Source: Pyrenophora tritici-repentis (taxonomy: Eukaryota; Ascomycota; Dothideomycetes; Pleosporales; Pleosporaceae). Taken from it: 64,000 nucleotides of DNA. A model generated the notes under the pieces. That model did no database searches and was not told where the DNA came from. It worked only from the letters and a program-made list of their open reading frames with translations. The translations under genes were made by a program, and so were the position numbers. The DNA lies in NCBI RefSeq assembly GCF_003171515.1, contig NC_089398.1, positions 1,674,001 to 1,738,000 on the forward strand, in the 5' to 3' direction. Numbering within the stretch: position 1 is the first letter of the stretch; each line of letters opens with the position of its first letter. Below, in pieces: positions 1 to 10,567 of this stretch.

Positions 1-176
1 CCGCCGAAGCTGGATGTCGCCTCGAGCTCGGCAATATAAGCAGGCCAGTTGGAAGCCTTGGTACCGTTGGCGTAGACAGGAGCCGGGGTGCCGCAGAAGG
101 GGCCAAAGTTGATTGTCGAGTCGATTACTGCAGCCGCAGCTGTGAGAGCGGCGAACTGTAAGGCAGTGAAGAGCAT
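1..176 (-). CDS. N-terminus of a secreted protein (partial, runs off the window)
   Basis: An ATG at 176 opens a frame that stays open to the window edge (58 codons seen). It begins MLFTALQFAALTAAAAVID, a short basic-poor, Ala/Leu-rich stretch with an AAAA segment that fits a secretory signal peptide cleaved near residue 17. The mature part starts with one Cys and an N-glycosylation sequon (NGT). This suggests an extracellular protein, perhaps a small secreted or cell-wall protein. I do not recognise the family; only the first exon portion is visible. The call rests on frame openness plus the signal-like leader. Confidence 0.5.
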   Translation of the reverse strand, partial: MLFTALQFAALTAAAAVIDSTINFGPFCGTPAPVYANGTKASNWPAYIAELEATSSFG

Positions 177-548
177 TATGTTGAAGATCGTTTGGCTGAT
201 CAAATGTCGCTGCTCGGGTGGAGATGGTAGCGAAGGGCAAGTTAAGTATGAATAGGCGGAGGGGGCGCTCTTTTGACTAACGATGTGTTATGAGGCGGCG
301 CGAGCGCAATATGCTCTCTTAGACATCAGAGTGAAAGGACGGAATTTCGATGACATAGCTAAGTGCTGAAACGCGAATACCGCCCCTCTGTATTTATGTG
401 ACCGATGTAATATTATGGCGGACGTAGTTGTCTTGATAGAGATGCGTGGATAATACCCTAGGGAATTGTGCTATGGAGTTCCCCATGGTTGCATTGAGCT
501 GTCTCACGAGATAGTGCAACACGTATGAGTGACCGATGCCCATCTAGT
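177..548. other. Intergenic region, divergent from nothing recognisable
   Basis: About 370 bases between the start of the secreted-protein gene and the stop of the 2H phosphoesterase gene. It must hold the promoter of the former and the 3' UTR of the latter. I see no repeat, RNA gene or convincing TATA box. Confidence 0.5.
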
Positions 549-1524
549 TCAGCAAGTCCCAATTACATCTGCCTTCTCTTTCTGCCTGCCAAACTTCAAA
601 TAGCCCGATTGCAATTCCAAACCTTCCTTCTTGCCCACGGCCCACTCATCTTGAAACTCTTTGAGATTCGCATTGAGCTTCCCAATAAATCGTAAGAATT
701 CTTTCCTGCCTTCATCTTTTTTGAAGTATTCGTTACCAACAAATCTGCCTAGCGTAATATGCGCAGATGGCGCTGTATAACACATATCGATACTGATACC
801 GCTCTCTAGCGCTTGTGTGTGCAGGTCAGCCCGGAGGTGATGGTATGTGTAAATTTGGTCCGAGGAGGGGACGAAACTCAACGCAATACCCATGTTATCG
901 ATATTGATCTGTGGGAACACGAGCTTTGGTCGATGCTTGGAGGTAGGAGAAGCCCCGCAGGCATTTAGCATGCTTTGAATCCTGTCCAAACTAATCTCTT
1001 CCACGACTGCACGGAGATGAGAGACCGGATGGCGATGCGAGAGCTCAATGACTGAGAGGTGAAGGTTCTGAGATGGCATGATGTAAAGATCGGCCCCAAC
1101 TAAGTCTAGGATTTGCTTCTGGAGGGACATGATCAAGTCTAAGATGTTTCGGGGAGGTCGGGCCCAGATAACAGAACAATTGACGTCCTGTGATGCCAGA
1201 TCGTTTTCCACGTCGTCAATATTCGGCTGTCTTTTCTGCTTTTCCAGATATTTGATCAGTGCCTGATCAGGCGTGACTGGGTTAGACACCGCAACAGCAA
1301 ACAACTGTACTTGTTTCGCATAAAATGATTCACGATGTGATTCATACGCTTCCCGGACTTTGATCTAGTCAAGTTTATCATTGGGATTCGCTAAAGGTAG
1401 GTAACTAGCGTACTGGTCTTCCCCGGCACCCAGGATCATCCAGTAATTCCTTATACCAGTTTCTTCGCGATGGAGGACCGGCAGTAAGAGCGGGAAACTC
1501 GAATTTCTTGGTTGCGATAGTCAT
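549..1524 (-). CDS. 2H phosphoesterase (RNA ligase/cyclic phosphodiesterase superfamily)
   Basis: Two exons give 308 aa: 1414-1524, a 49-nt intron 1365-1413 (GTACGC...TTGACTAG on the minus strand), and 549-1364. The frame is continuous through the junction and upstream of the first TTG of exon 2, so the ATG at 1524 is the likely start. Two H-x-S/T motifs mark the 2H fold: H139-L-S in NLHLSVIEL and H239-I-T in AHITLGRF, 100 residues apart as is usual for the family. Such enzymes act on 2',3'-cyclic phosphates or related phosphodiester bonds; the substrate here is unknown. No signal peptide or membrane segment is visible, so it is probably cytosolic or nuclear. Family call is firm, the exact substrate is not. 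Confidence 0.75.
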
Positions 1525-1893
1525 ATTCTTTCAGTATAGGGTGGAAGCGTGGAAGCGTGCAACCGTCTCTCTCTGGCGAATTTATAGATCAAGCGATTGC
1601 GAGTGAATCCCGTGTCATTACGTGATTGATAACAGGTAGCGCATATGCACGTCTCTTATATGCAAATGGTGTGTTACAATTAGCGCTGAGTGGCCTGAAC
1701 AGAAACCGGTGACGACGCCGTGTCAAGGTTGCAGGGTGGGGTCCCGAAGTCGGCAGCTTATCCGTTGGCACCTGGATGACACGGCATACTTGACAATGTG
1801 GGTAAGCATTTAATAGTCGTGCCTAGCAACTACAGTAGCCTTTGTACACCAGTATGTAAAGTATAGCTAGGCATCATGTCACTCGGGTGCTAT
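1525..1893. other. Intergenic region
   Basis: About 370 bases upstream of the 2H phosphoesterase and downstream of the CorA-like gene. A 60-codon open frame on the minus strand has no coding character. No repeat or RNA gene seen. Confidence 0.5.
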
Positions 1894-3840
1894 TCAATTG
1901 CGAGTGGAAAATCGTCGGGTCCACTCGATGTTCGCGAATGTGCTCCTTCTGCGCGCACTGCTCTTTCGCCGCAGTCCTTTTTGCAACTTGCCGGCCTCCT
2001 CATCTTCTCGAGCGATCTTTCGCGAAATCTCATTTTCAGTCCTTCTGCGCCACATATACCAAGCAAGAAACGTCAGACACGTCAGCGGTACGATTGTGAT
2101 AAGGAGGATCCACCACTGTGATGCCGCGCGAAACGCCGATTCCGCCATGTTGGAAGGTGAGCCAGATGAGGAGCTCTCCTGGTAGAACAAATTTGTGCCC
2201 AGTACACCCTACAAAGTTGTAAATTTGTGTGCTACCGTGGGAAAGGGCGCTTACACAAATGAAAGTGCCAGGCAGGAAAAGCATGGACACGATTGCGATG
2301 GCTCGCATGGATGCGCTTTCGTACATGGCTTGTTTTCCGACCTTCTCACTCCAGCGAGCATTTTGTTGTCCAGATAAGTTGAATAGCTGGAATACTGTTA
2401 GCAGAATGAATGCTTCAATCATATGTAAATTAACTCACTAGGTCCAAAAGCCTCTGAGCTCGATTAGCCACATCTTCGATGGATGATCGGAAATAAGTCA
2501 GCTGGCTGTCTAGTCGGTCAAACTCTTCTTCAACTCGTAGGTATAGCCAGTCGCGTTGGTCTTGGTCCGGTGTCTTTCTCACAAGCCTGTAAAATAGATC
2601 GTGTTGTTTGCGCAGCCTATCGATCACGTCGAGGATGAATGTAAGCTGCACCTTGTCTTGGTCCAGATTTCGCATGGTTAGATGTAGCCTCCGCACATTG
2701 ATGGCGTTAACTTCGTTCTTTTGATCCTCTGACTTGACATGTGCTTTCTCCTCCTCACCTCGCACGCTATCTCTTGGGTCTCGCGCAGCTCGTCGGTACC
2801 ATTGTGCGGTTGAGTTGAAGTGCAGTAAAGAAATAGCAAACGGGCTTTTCGCCACTTCTTGCGTGCTGGGTTCGGTGACGAGCTCATACAGCTTCGACAT
2901 AAGCTCCAACTTGAGCTTACACGTTAGATCGTTGTATGATCTGTACTTTAGCAACACAATTGTAGAGTTGGTCGCAGGGCTGTACTTTGTCACGACAGTG
3001 ATCTTGAGGTCGGCATCCATATCTACCTCGCGAAAGTATGCTCGTGCGCGGATGGCATACCAAAATTCTGGGTGTAAGGGGTGAGTAACTTGGACGAGAT
3101 GACGTGCACTTTACTTACCAAACCCTTGCACATGGCCTTGTTCACTTTTGGTGACTCTTGAACCAAATATCTGTTCTTGGCCTCTCAGATGCGAGCATGC
3201 GGCAGGCGCGATGTCATACTTTGTCAAGATCTTGATGAGGGAGCGTCTTGAGATATTGAACCTGCTCGCCTCCCATCGAACAGGTGGCTCTGGCTCTGAG
3301 GGATCAATCGAACCATCATCATAAAGCTCATTTCTCCTGAACAGATCTGCCGTTTCGATGACCTGGGATGCCGTGTCTGCTATGCGCTCATGCACCATCG
3401 GTAGTATCAGGACGAATCGCACCTGGGGTGGAGCTTCACCCTAGACTGGGACTGAGCACCAAGAAGCCAAATGATTACGGTATGTGGCTTACCAGCAACT
3501 TGTCAATCCCATCATCGTTGTGGAAGCCAATCGTGCCTATTCCGTGGTTATGATCAAAGATTTGTATGTGTGAGTCCTCCGCATAGCCCTCTGAACGCCA
3601 CGACCTCCGTTCGTGTTTCAACTCCTGACTTGCAAGTTGACCATCGTCGAAGGCTGCGATATACGTCGGCAAATTGAAGGGGTAGTCCTTATCGTCATTG
3701 TTGCCCATGATGGAGTGAAAAGTGCGAGCGTTGAGCCTTGCCACGATCAGGCGGACTTCTGGTATTTGGTTGCCATGCGGCTTTTCTAGCTGAACACATT
3801 TGACTATGTCAAAGTTGCGGCTGGAATGTTCAGATCGCAT
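1894..3840 (-). CDS. Fungal CorA-like membrane protein
   Basis: Five exons splice to 575 aa: 3493-3840, 3119-3422, 2439-3067, 2255-2386 and 1894-2208. Introns are 70, 51, 52 and 46 nt with GT..AG ends and branch-like CTAAC or TTACAAC; phases agree at every junction. Residues near 217 read FWYAIRARAYF, a motif seen in fungal CorA-like proteins. A long charged helical stretch follows, then LFNLSGQQNARW, then TM1 near 455-478 (IAIVSMLFLPGTFICGVLG) and TM2 near 503-522 (WWILLITIVPLTCLTFLAW), with a basic cytosolic tail. This is the CorA-type layout with two C-terminal helices, but the GMN signature of true Mg2+ channels is absent. Transport is therefore unproven. The ATG at 3840 is the first in frame; an upstream exon cannot be excluded. 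Confidence 0.72.
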
Positions 3841-4625
3841 AACAAATGCACACCAAATGCACACCAAAGTGAGTGCTTCAGAGAGCCATTGGTGGGCCAA
3901 GCCAGCCACTATAACAGGCAGGACGCATCCAGGGCGACCGCATGGGGCGAAAGGCAGCCTCTTCGCTCGAGCAATGACCAGTTATATTGCCCGAATAAAA
4001 TACGGCGTCTACGTAGAGAGAGACACAAGACATTCTCAGGCTTCAGGCTGCCTACATCGGCTTGAGGCTTGCGGTGGTGGGTGTCTAGGTGAGTTGATTG
4101 TGCGCACTTATCTCCGGGGCTCCCCACGTCCCTAAGTAAGTACCTAACTTAATAACTACGACCGGCCGTATCGGTGCGTGTCAGAAACGCCATCGCAGCG
4201 CGCACCAAACAAACCTTTGATGTTCTATGTGCTTTTTCAATGATTTGCGAACCTCAATAACTAAAGCCTTAGGTCTGCGCAATACTGCTGACGAGATAGT
4301 ATAATGTAGGGGCAGATCTCGCAAGGCTGTTGTGTGTCATTGATTATTGTTATTTTTACGCTGTATACGCCTATTTTTTATTTATAGGCGAACTATATCT
4401 GCCGCTCCGTAAAAGGCTAGTACGCAAATTGCATGTGAGCTTACATCACCGAAAGGTAGCGAGGCGTAGTTAACGTGCTAAAGCCGTAAGAGTTGGTGAG
4501 GGTAGCCACTCGCCTAGCATGGCCACTCGCCTAGCACTCACGTTAGTCTAAGATTAGTAATTAATAAATCACTTTACTGCCTCTGTGCTTAGGTAGGGTA
4601 TTATGAAGATCGCCTGCGGCCTGTA
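3841..4625. other. Gene-free stretch before the first transposon
   Basis: Upstream flank of the CorA-like gene grading into TA-richer DNA. Open frames at 3800-4135 on both strands overlap each other and lack coding character. A short inverted pair around 4368-4390 (cgcctatttttta/taggcg) could form a small hairpin. No gene recognised. Confidence 0.4.
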
Positions 4626-4726
4626 CAGTCCGTGCGCAGTCAACGAGCCAGTTCAGTCAACGAGCCACCCCAACCCCTGCTGCCTCATGAACCCACCCAA
4701 CTTCAACGCGTCATAACTCCACAACC

Positions 4727-6788
4727 ATGGACCCGATTCAAGAAGCGATTGAATATATCGAATCGCGTAAGGCTGGAGATAAATTCTTATACCGCTAAGT
4801 TGCAAAAATATTTGGAGTTGATCGAACGACGCTGTCGCGGAGGCACCGGGGCGCACAGCGACCCAGGGACACACAGGCGGCCGAAGATCGACGAAACCTT
4901 AACCTACAACAAGAGGATGAGCTTATTAGATATATAGAAGGGACTACAAGAGACGGTGTACTACCTACACGAAGTATTTTAAGAAATTTCGGCACCGCGG
5001 TTGCGCAGCATAAGGTCTCCAATAGCTAGGTTACCTAGTTTCAACACCGTCATCCCGACGAGCTTATTACCAAATAGGACACTAGTATAGATCGTGAGCG
5101 TCACCTAGCTAACAACAAGCGTAAATACGAGTTGTACTTTAACTTGCTACACTCTAAGATGCGAGAATATGAGATTAAAGAGCGCAACACGTATAATATA
5201 GATAAGAAGGGCTTCTTTATTAGTATCGCCTACCGCAGGAAAAGGATCTTCTCTAAGGCAGTTTATAAGTCAAGGGAGCGTACTGCGGCGATAAGAGATA
5301 GTAATAGAGAATAGGTAACGCTGCTGGCTTGCGTATGCGCTTCTAGAGAGGCATTGCCGCTGTTACGGATCCATAGACTCGCTCGGCCCATGGCTCCCAT
5401 ATCGATAAGATCCTTATCTTATCGGACTAGCGCCTTGGCGCCCACAGCATAAGTTCGGGCTCACAACGTAGATAGCTCGATAGCTTGTATCTTGTCAAAT
5501 CCAATCTTTCTTGATCGATCCCTCACAGCCGCCCGCTCTTATCTACTAGGGCATCTCTAGGGTTTAATTAAGTTAGGTTAACAACCTGTTAGCCGATCAA
5601 CACTAAGTTTTCGTATCCTACTTAGCTTTAGGGTAGTTAAATAATAATTTAAGACTTGCCTAGCTTTAACAGGTCTTCGAACGCTATACAGCAGCCAAAG
5701 CTCGCCGGTAATAGCGCCTTCTAATCCTTAACGGCTACGCTAGCCACCTTACGCCTAGTTTTTTAGAGTATTGTAAAGCTAAACGCATTATAGTTATAGT
5801 GTATCCACCTTATTTAACTCACAGTCTGCAGCCGTTAGATGTCGTGCTCTTTTCGCCGCTTTCGAAGCACTACACTAAGGAGCTTACCTAACGCCTCTAG
5901 CGAACCTAAGGCCTCTTAAGAATTACTAAACGCGACTTCTATAGCAACTTTTAGCTAGCTTAGAGCTCTACGATAACTCACGATCTTATATTAAAAAGTT
6001 TTCAAGCTACAGGCGTATAGCCGATGGACGCAGACCTAGTACTTCAACGCTTCAACAACCACCCACAATAATAAGATAACGAGCTAGGAATTAGAGAGCA
6101 AGGCGACGGCGATAGCTAGCCTTAGCTGCGCAAAATTTTTGACGCTGCGGTAGCTAACAAGGCTAAACTTAAAGCTAAATAGCTGTCCTAAGGCCTGCAC
6201 TCGCTGTAGGTTAACAACGAGCTTCTCTACCTCTAAAACGCGGAGCTACGCGCTAAACTCGACCTTATAAGATCGCGCCCGTCTAAATCAACAACACTAA
6301 CTACTTAAGAGGGCGACGATTAGCACGGCGGAGCTGTATTCTATAGTTCTAGGAAGCTTGCTAGCATCTGCGCGCGTAAGGCCGCAGAACTAGACGAAGC
6401 CGCGGAGCTACAACTCCAAAAAGCTCGCGATAGAGAGAGAAAAGCAGTAGAAGCAGCTCACAAAAAGTAGGATTAGGCAGCCGCAAAGGCGGCTCGACAA
6501 CAAGCTAAAATAGAGAGAGATCGCGAGCAGAAACAGCGCGCTAAAGAAAAGGCAGCAGAACAGGCGCTTAAAAAGCAACAACAACAAGCTGCAACCACTT
6601 AAAAAAGTCGCGATACAGCAAATAAGCCTAAGCGAAAAGCCTTACATAAAGTAGCAGAAAAACTAACAAAGCGTCGTCGTGTTAGTGCTGCATTAAGTTA
6701 GGTTGACGCTGGTCTACCTAAGGCGTCTCCCCCACCTAAATTTGGCCTGCTCGACCGCAAACTTAGGACGCCCGCGAGATATAAGTAG
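4727..6788 (+). pseudogene. Relic of a CENP-B-type/DDE_1 transposase (P1)
   Basis: The frame opens with ATG at 4727 (MDPIQEAIEYIESRKAGD), a helix-turn-helix start common in fungal pogo transposases, followed by FGVDRTTLSRRH and a Tc5-type DNA-binding region. One frame continues through several TAA/TAG codons that look like former CAA/CAG, so RIP rather than indels broke it. NTYNIDKKGF near 5190 matches the first catalytic Asp block (usually NMDEKGF), with E changed to K. A solo LTR splits the DDE domain at 5361. The last ~350 bases encode a Lys/Arg/Gln-rich coiled-coil tail. Not functional. Confidence 0.85.
5361..5527 (+). repeat. Solo LTR, family L1 (167 bp)
   Basis: Starts TGTTACGGATCC, ends GATCCCTCACA, and is flanked by the direct repeat gccgc at 5356-5360 and 5528-5532. 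The TG..CA ends and 5-bp duplication identify a solo LTR inserted into P1. Copies recur at 13562, 24206 and 25002. Confidence 0.9.
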
Positions 6789-7010
6789 TGCAAACGCTCT
6801 AGAAGCTTCTATATATTAATACACTAAAAAATCTCACGATAATAGCTATTGTGTGTGGCTTAATAACCTCATCTTTTTGATCGTCCCATATTGGTGGGGT
6901 GGCTCGTTGACTGAACTGGCTCGTTGACTGCGCACGGACTGTAGTGAGCGCCACGTCTGGCGCTCTACTTGACCTGATCTACTTGCAAGATTCTACCCAC
7001 CGTCACGAAC

Positions 7011-8321
7011 ATGAGCGATTCCGCACCCCAAAACAATAAACGGCTTCCTATTGCGATCGTCGGTGGCGGTCTCGGCGGTCTTAGCCTTGCAATTGGCCTA
7101 CTTAGGCATGGCATCAAAGTCCATATTTACGAAGCGTCGCCTGCGTTCTCCGAGATAGGTGCCGGCATTGGATTTTGGAACAACGCAACTAGAGCGTTAC
7201 AACTGCTTGATCCCCGGCTGCTGCAAGGCTTCACGAAACACGCGACCTTCAATATAAACCCTAAGCGTAGTAACACCTTTAACACGATCAGATGGGGCAT
7301 GGATGAAAGAAAGCAGAATGGACACAAGGCTGGAGACTTTGCATTTTATCAGGACGACAATTCAGGCCCTAAGGATTTACCCGATGGCCTCCGGATGAGA
7401 GGTCGCATACACAGGGCACGATTGATAGATGAGATGGTAGCCCTGCTACCACCGGGCATCACAAGCCTTAGCAAGAGTCTTCAAAGTATCCAGGAAATGG
7501 GTAATGGTGCAATTGAACTGGCCTTTACGGATGGAACGACTACTCTAGCTAGCGCTGTCGTCGGCTGCGACGGTATTCGCAGCAAAGTTCGCAATTACGT
7601 GTGTGGCTCTGATATTCGAGCGGAATATGCCGGAGAGTGCGCTTTCCGTGCCCTGGTACCAGGCAGTGAGGCAATAAAAGCTTTGGGTGAAGATATGACC
7701 CTTAACAGCCAGCTATACTGTGGTTACGGGGGGTACGTAATCACATACCCTATCGAACACGGAAAATTCCTCAACGTCGTTGCCATGCCGCAAGATGTAC
7801 CTCCCAACCGCAGTTGGAACCACGACAATTGGACAGTGCCTACAAGTGCAGATGAGATTCGAGAAAAGTTCAAAGACTGGTATCCGCCGCTCATTGATCT
7901 TATCGCACGACATCACCTCCCGACCAAATGGGCACTCTTTGTCCTGCAGCACGACGCTCCGTACTTCAGAAACCGTGTCTGTCTCTTGGGTGATAGCGCG
8001 CATGCCACGACACCACATATGGGCGCTGGAGCCGGTATGGCAATAGAGGATGCATATATACTCAGTCATCTTGTAGCTGCTGTGGGCAGCACTGGAGACA
8101 TTGAGAAAGTATTCCAGGCATACGACGCTGTGAGAAGGCCACGGACGCAGGAATGTATAAAACGTAGTATGGATACAGCTCTGGTGTATGACTTTATGGA
8201 TGAGGGGATACATGATGACATGGAGAAGATTGAGGAAAGACTCGACGACAGTTTTGCATGGTTGTGGCACCAAGATCTGGAAAGGCAACTGCAAAGCGCC
8301 AAAGACCTTCTGACAGCATGA
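7011..8321 (+). CDS. FAD-dependent aromatic monooxygenase, salicylate hydroxylase-like
   Basis: One intact exon of 436 aa. The N-terminus has the dinucleotide-binding loop IAIVGGGLGGLSLAIG (residues 15-30) and then IYEAS, which binds the FAD ribose. The second FAD motif, CLLGDSAHATTPHMGAG, lies near residues 323-340. The layout and length match flavoprotein hydroxylases of the salicylate/6-hydroxynicotinate type, which use NAD(P)H and O2 to hydroxylate a small aromatic acid in the cytosol. The true substrate cannot be read from sequence. The next gene is an Old Yellow Enzyme on the same strand 516 bp away, so the pair may serve one catabolic or detoxification route. Transposon P1 ends only 69 bp upstream, so much of the promoter may be transposon sequence. 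Confidence 0.85.
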   Translation: MSDSAPQNNKRLPIAIVGGGLGGLSLAIGLLRHGIKVHIYEASPAFSEIGAGIGFWNNATRALQLLDPRLLQGFTKHATFNINPKRSNTFNTIRWGMDERKQNGHKAGDFAFYQDDNSGPKDLPDGLRMRGRIHRARLIDEMVALLPPGITSLSKSLQSIQEMGNGAIELAFTDGTTTLASAVVGCDGIRSKVRNYVCGSDIRAEYAGECAFRALVPGSEAIKALGEDMTLNSQLYCGYGGYVITYPIEHGKFLNVVAMPQDVPPNRSWNHDNWTVPTSADEIREKFKDWYPPLIDLIARHHLPTKWALFVLQHDAPYFRNRVCLLGDSAHATTPHMGAGAGMAIEDAYILSHLVAAVGSTGDIEKVFQAYDAVRRPRTQECIKRSMDTALVYDFMDEGIHDDMEKIEERLDDSFAWLWHQDLERQLQSAKDLLTA

Positions 8322-8837
8322 TCAGTAACTGTCAAAGCCAAGTGTACGCACAGTTCTGGTCGTCTTTATCGCCTCGATCTTCGAAACGATGTGTTGTTAT
8401 GCAGTTGGGTGCTTTGGAGATGTTTGACAAGTGGGGATCTGCTGATTAGGTCGCGGCTCGGAACGATGCAACACCAACAATCGCTGATGCCATTTGGCCA
8501 CCGTATCGCGTTCAGGAATCACGTATCTTGGCAAGTTACTTGCTTAGTCCTAGACTAGACTGTTCTGAAGGGCAAACCTGCAAGGATTTCAATAGAAGTG
8601 ATGGAAAAAATCGACGTCATCCGGGCTTGCCGTGCAAATGCCGAGATCTGCCGAGCTGCGGGTTTTGATTTCAAACCCGAGGACCGCACGCGAAACATCT
8701 GTTCTAAAAGTTATATAAGAGCAATTCTACTGTTCGTCCATGCATAGCAGCTCACGCAGTTCTCATTGATTTCCATACTGATCTGTAAACCATCTAATTC
8801 TCGGAATTCCCCCCAATCAACTGCCCACACTATCAAA
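8322..8837. other. Intergenic region holding the OYE promoter
   Basis: 516 bases between two tandem oxidoreductase genes. Apart from the TATA-like box at 8712 and a pyrimidine-rich 5' leader before the OYE start (8790-8837), I see nothing specific. Confidence 0.5.
8712..8718 (+). promoter_or_regulatory. TATA-box-like element of the OYE gene
   Basis: TATATAA in the context agttatataagagc, 120 bases upstream of the OYE start codon, followed by a C/T-rich leader and CAAA directly before ATG, a common arrangement in filamentous fungi. Confidence 0.5.
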
Positions 8838-9938
8838 ATGGCCGCCGAACGTCTCTTCCAGCCCATCAAGCTGGGCTCCATTGAGCTGAAACAGCGCATC
8901 GCCATGGCCCCTCTAACCAGATTCCGTGCCAATGACGATCACGAGGTCCTTCCCATGGCCGCCCAGTACTACGGTCAGCGCGCCTGCGTGCCCGGCACAC
9001 TTCTCATCACCGAAGCCACTCTTATCTCAAAACAATCTGGAGGCTATGCCAATGTTCCTGGGATCTACACACAAGCCCAAATCGATGCCTGGAAACCCAT
9101 CACAGAGGCAGTGCACAAGAAGGGCTCATTCATCTACCTGCAACTATGGGCGCTTGGGCGTGTGGCAAACCAAGAATTTGCCGAGAAGAACGGCATCACG
9201 ATCAAGAGCTCTAGTGCGACACCCCTAGGCGAAGGCTATGCTACTCCAAAGGAAATGACTTTGGATGAGATCAAGGAAAGCGTGAACGATTACGCTCAAG
9301 CTGCCAAAAACGCCATCCAGGCTGGCTTCGATGGAGTCGAAATTCACGCCGCAAATGGCTACCTGATCGACCAGTTCCTACAGGACACTTGCAACAAGCG
9401 TACCGACTCGTACGGAGGCTCCGTTGAGAACCGCTCCCGGTTCGCCATTGAGGTCGCCCAGGCCGTTGCACAGGCCGTAGGTGCAGACAAGACTGGTATT
9501 CGATTAAGTCCATTTTCCGAGTTCCAGGGTATGAAGATGGAAGACCCCCTTCCACAATTTACCCACATCATGCAGAAACTGGATGCGTTTGATCTTTCCT
9601 ATCTGCATCTCGTAGAGGCGAGAGTGTCAGGTAATGCAGATGTAGAAGGCTACGAGTCTCTCGATCCTCTACTCCCGCACTATTCTGGCAAGTTGCTGAT
9701 TGCTGGGGGTCTCAAGGCCGATTCGGCAAAGAAAATTATCGAGGCGCACAAGGATCGCGAAATTGTGGCGGTATTTGGACGGTACTTTATTTCCACCCCC
9801 GATCTCGTATACAGGTTGCAAAAGGGTATTGAGTTTACTCCGTACGACCGAGACACGTTCTATGTTCCGAAGAGCGAAAAGGGATACATTGACTATCCTT
9901 TCAGCAGGGAGTGGAATGAGGAACATGCGGCGGTGTGA
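8838..9938 (+). CDS. Old Yellow Enzyme-type NADH:flavin oxidoreductase
   Basis: Single exon, 366 aa, the normal OYE length. The start is the ATG at 8838 in TATCAAAATGGCC; an in-frame upstream ATG at 8766 lies in the leader and would add a non-homologous segment. FMN-barrel motifs occur in order: KLGSIELKQRIAMAPLTR (11-28), LQLWALGR (101-108), H170-A-A-N173-G-Y175-L, where His/Asn bind the substrate carbonyl and Tyr donates the proton, NKRTDSYGGSVENRSRF, and FGRYFISTPDL near the phosphate site. It reduces activated C=C bonds with NADPH. Pairing with the upstream FAD monooxygenase suggests linked metabolism of an aromatic or enone compound. Confidence 0.92.
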   Translation: MAAERLFQPIKLGSIELKQRIAMAPLTRFRANDDHEVLPMAAQYYGQRACVPGTLLITEATLISKQSGGYANVPGIYTQAQIDAWKPITEAVHKKGSFIYLQLWALGRVANQEFAEKNGITIKSSSATPLGEGYATPKEMTLDEIKESVNDYAQAAKNAIQAGFDGVEIHAANGYLIDQFLQDTCNKRTDSYGGSVENRSRFAIEVAQAVAQAVGADKTGIRLSPFSEFQGMKMEDPLPQFTHIMQKLDAFDLSYLHLVEARVSGNADVEGYESLDPLLPHYSGKLLIAGGLKADSAKKIIEAHKDREIVAVFGRYFISTPDLVYRLQKGIEFTPYDRDTFYVPKSEKGYIDYPFSREWNEEHAAV

Positions 9939-10567
9939 TTGTTACCTCAACATGTATTGCTTGAGCATCGTGGACATGGTCTCAAGGTAAAGCATGTAGA
10001 GCAATGGCAGTTTCTCAATTTCAACTACGTACCTATGGTCTAAAATTATTGTGGTTGATTTAGCGTACTAGAGTTTCATCCTGAACCCGGGGCAGCTGTC
10101 TGCACATATAGTGAGGCAATGCTGTTGCACATATACCGTCTCACACTTCGCAAAATGAGCATTGGAACAGTTCTTACTCCTGGATTGGTATTACTTGCCG
10201 ATCTCGTCTGTCTTCCTACGTTTCGATGCATGCTTGTTCTCCGGAATGGCAATACTTTCTGCTAGACTGGCAGCGGTGATGACTGTGGGCTCAAACTCAG
10301 CGCCACATTCAGCTTGGCAGGCCCGCCGTGTTCGATCCACGTCTTTGTCGTTATAGCCCACTTCGTCCTCTACATCTTCAGAACATGAGAATCATAAATC
10401 TTTTATCGAATCGGGTCTTCAACATGGACTACAAGGGCATCAGCCTCTTTGACAAATTTGCGCAGATTCTTTTGACCCTCCTTGGTGTCCATCGATTGAT
10501 TGAAACACGGTTACTTTCCCTATCCCTGGATGGTTGTTGAGGATTCATTTTTTTTCCATCGAGTGGT
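9939..10567. other. Gene-free stretch downstream of the OYE gene
   Basis: About 630 bases with only short overlapping open frames on both strands (for example 10162-10356 and 10328-10540) that show no motifs or conserved splice sites. Probably the OYE 3' UTR followed by decayed DNA. Confidence 0.4.

Larger units (their letters stand above)
4626..6941 (+). mobile_element. Pogo/Fot1-like DNA transposon P1, RIP-degraded
   Basis: Perfect 47-bp terminal inverted repeats lie at 4626-4672 and 6895-6941, flanked by TA on both sides (4624-4625 and 6942-6943), the Tc1/mariner/pogo target duplication. Each TIR holds a tandem pair of the unit AGTCAACGAGCCA. The interior carries a broken CENP-B/DDE_1 transposase and a solo LTR at 5361-5527. 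Its right end lies 69 bp from the start codon of the FAD monooxygenase gene. Confidence 0.9.

Noticed and set aside
1589..1771. 60-codon minus-strand open frame near the 2H phosphoesterase
   Set aside because: Arg/Pro-rich, no motif, lies in the promoter-side intergenic region.
7713..8294. 193-codon minus-strand open frame
   Set aside because: Antisense to the FAD monooxygenase, whose sense frame has clear motifs.
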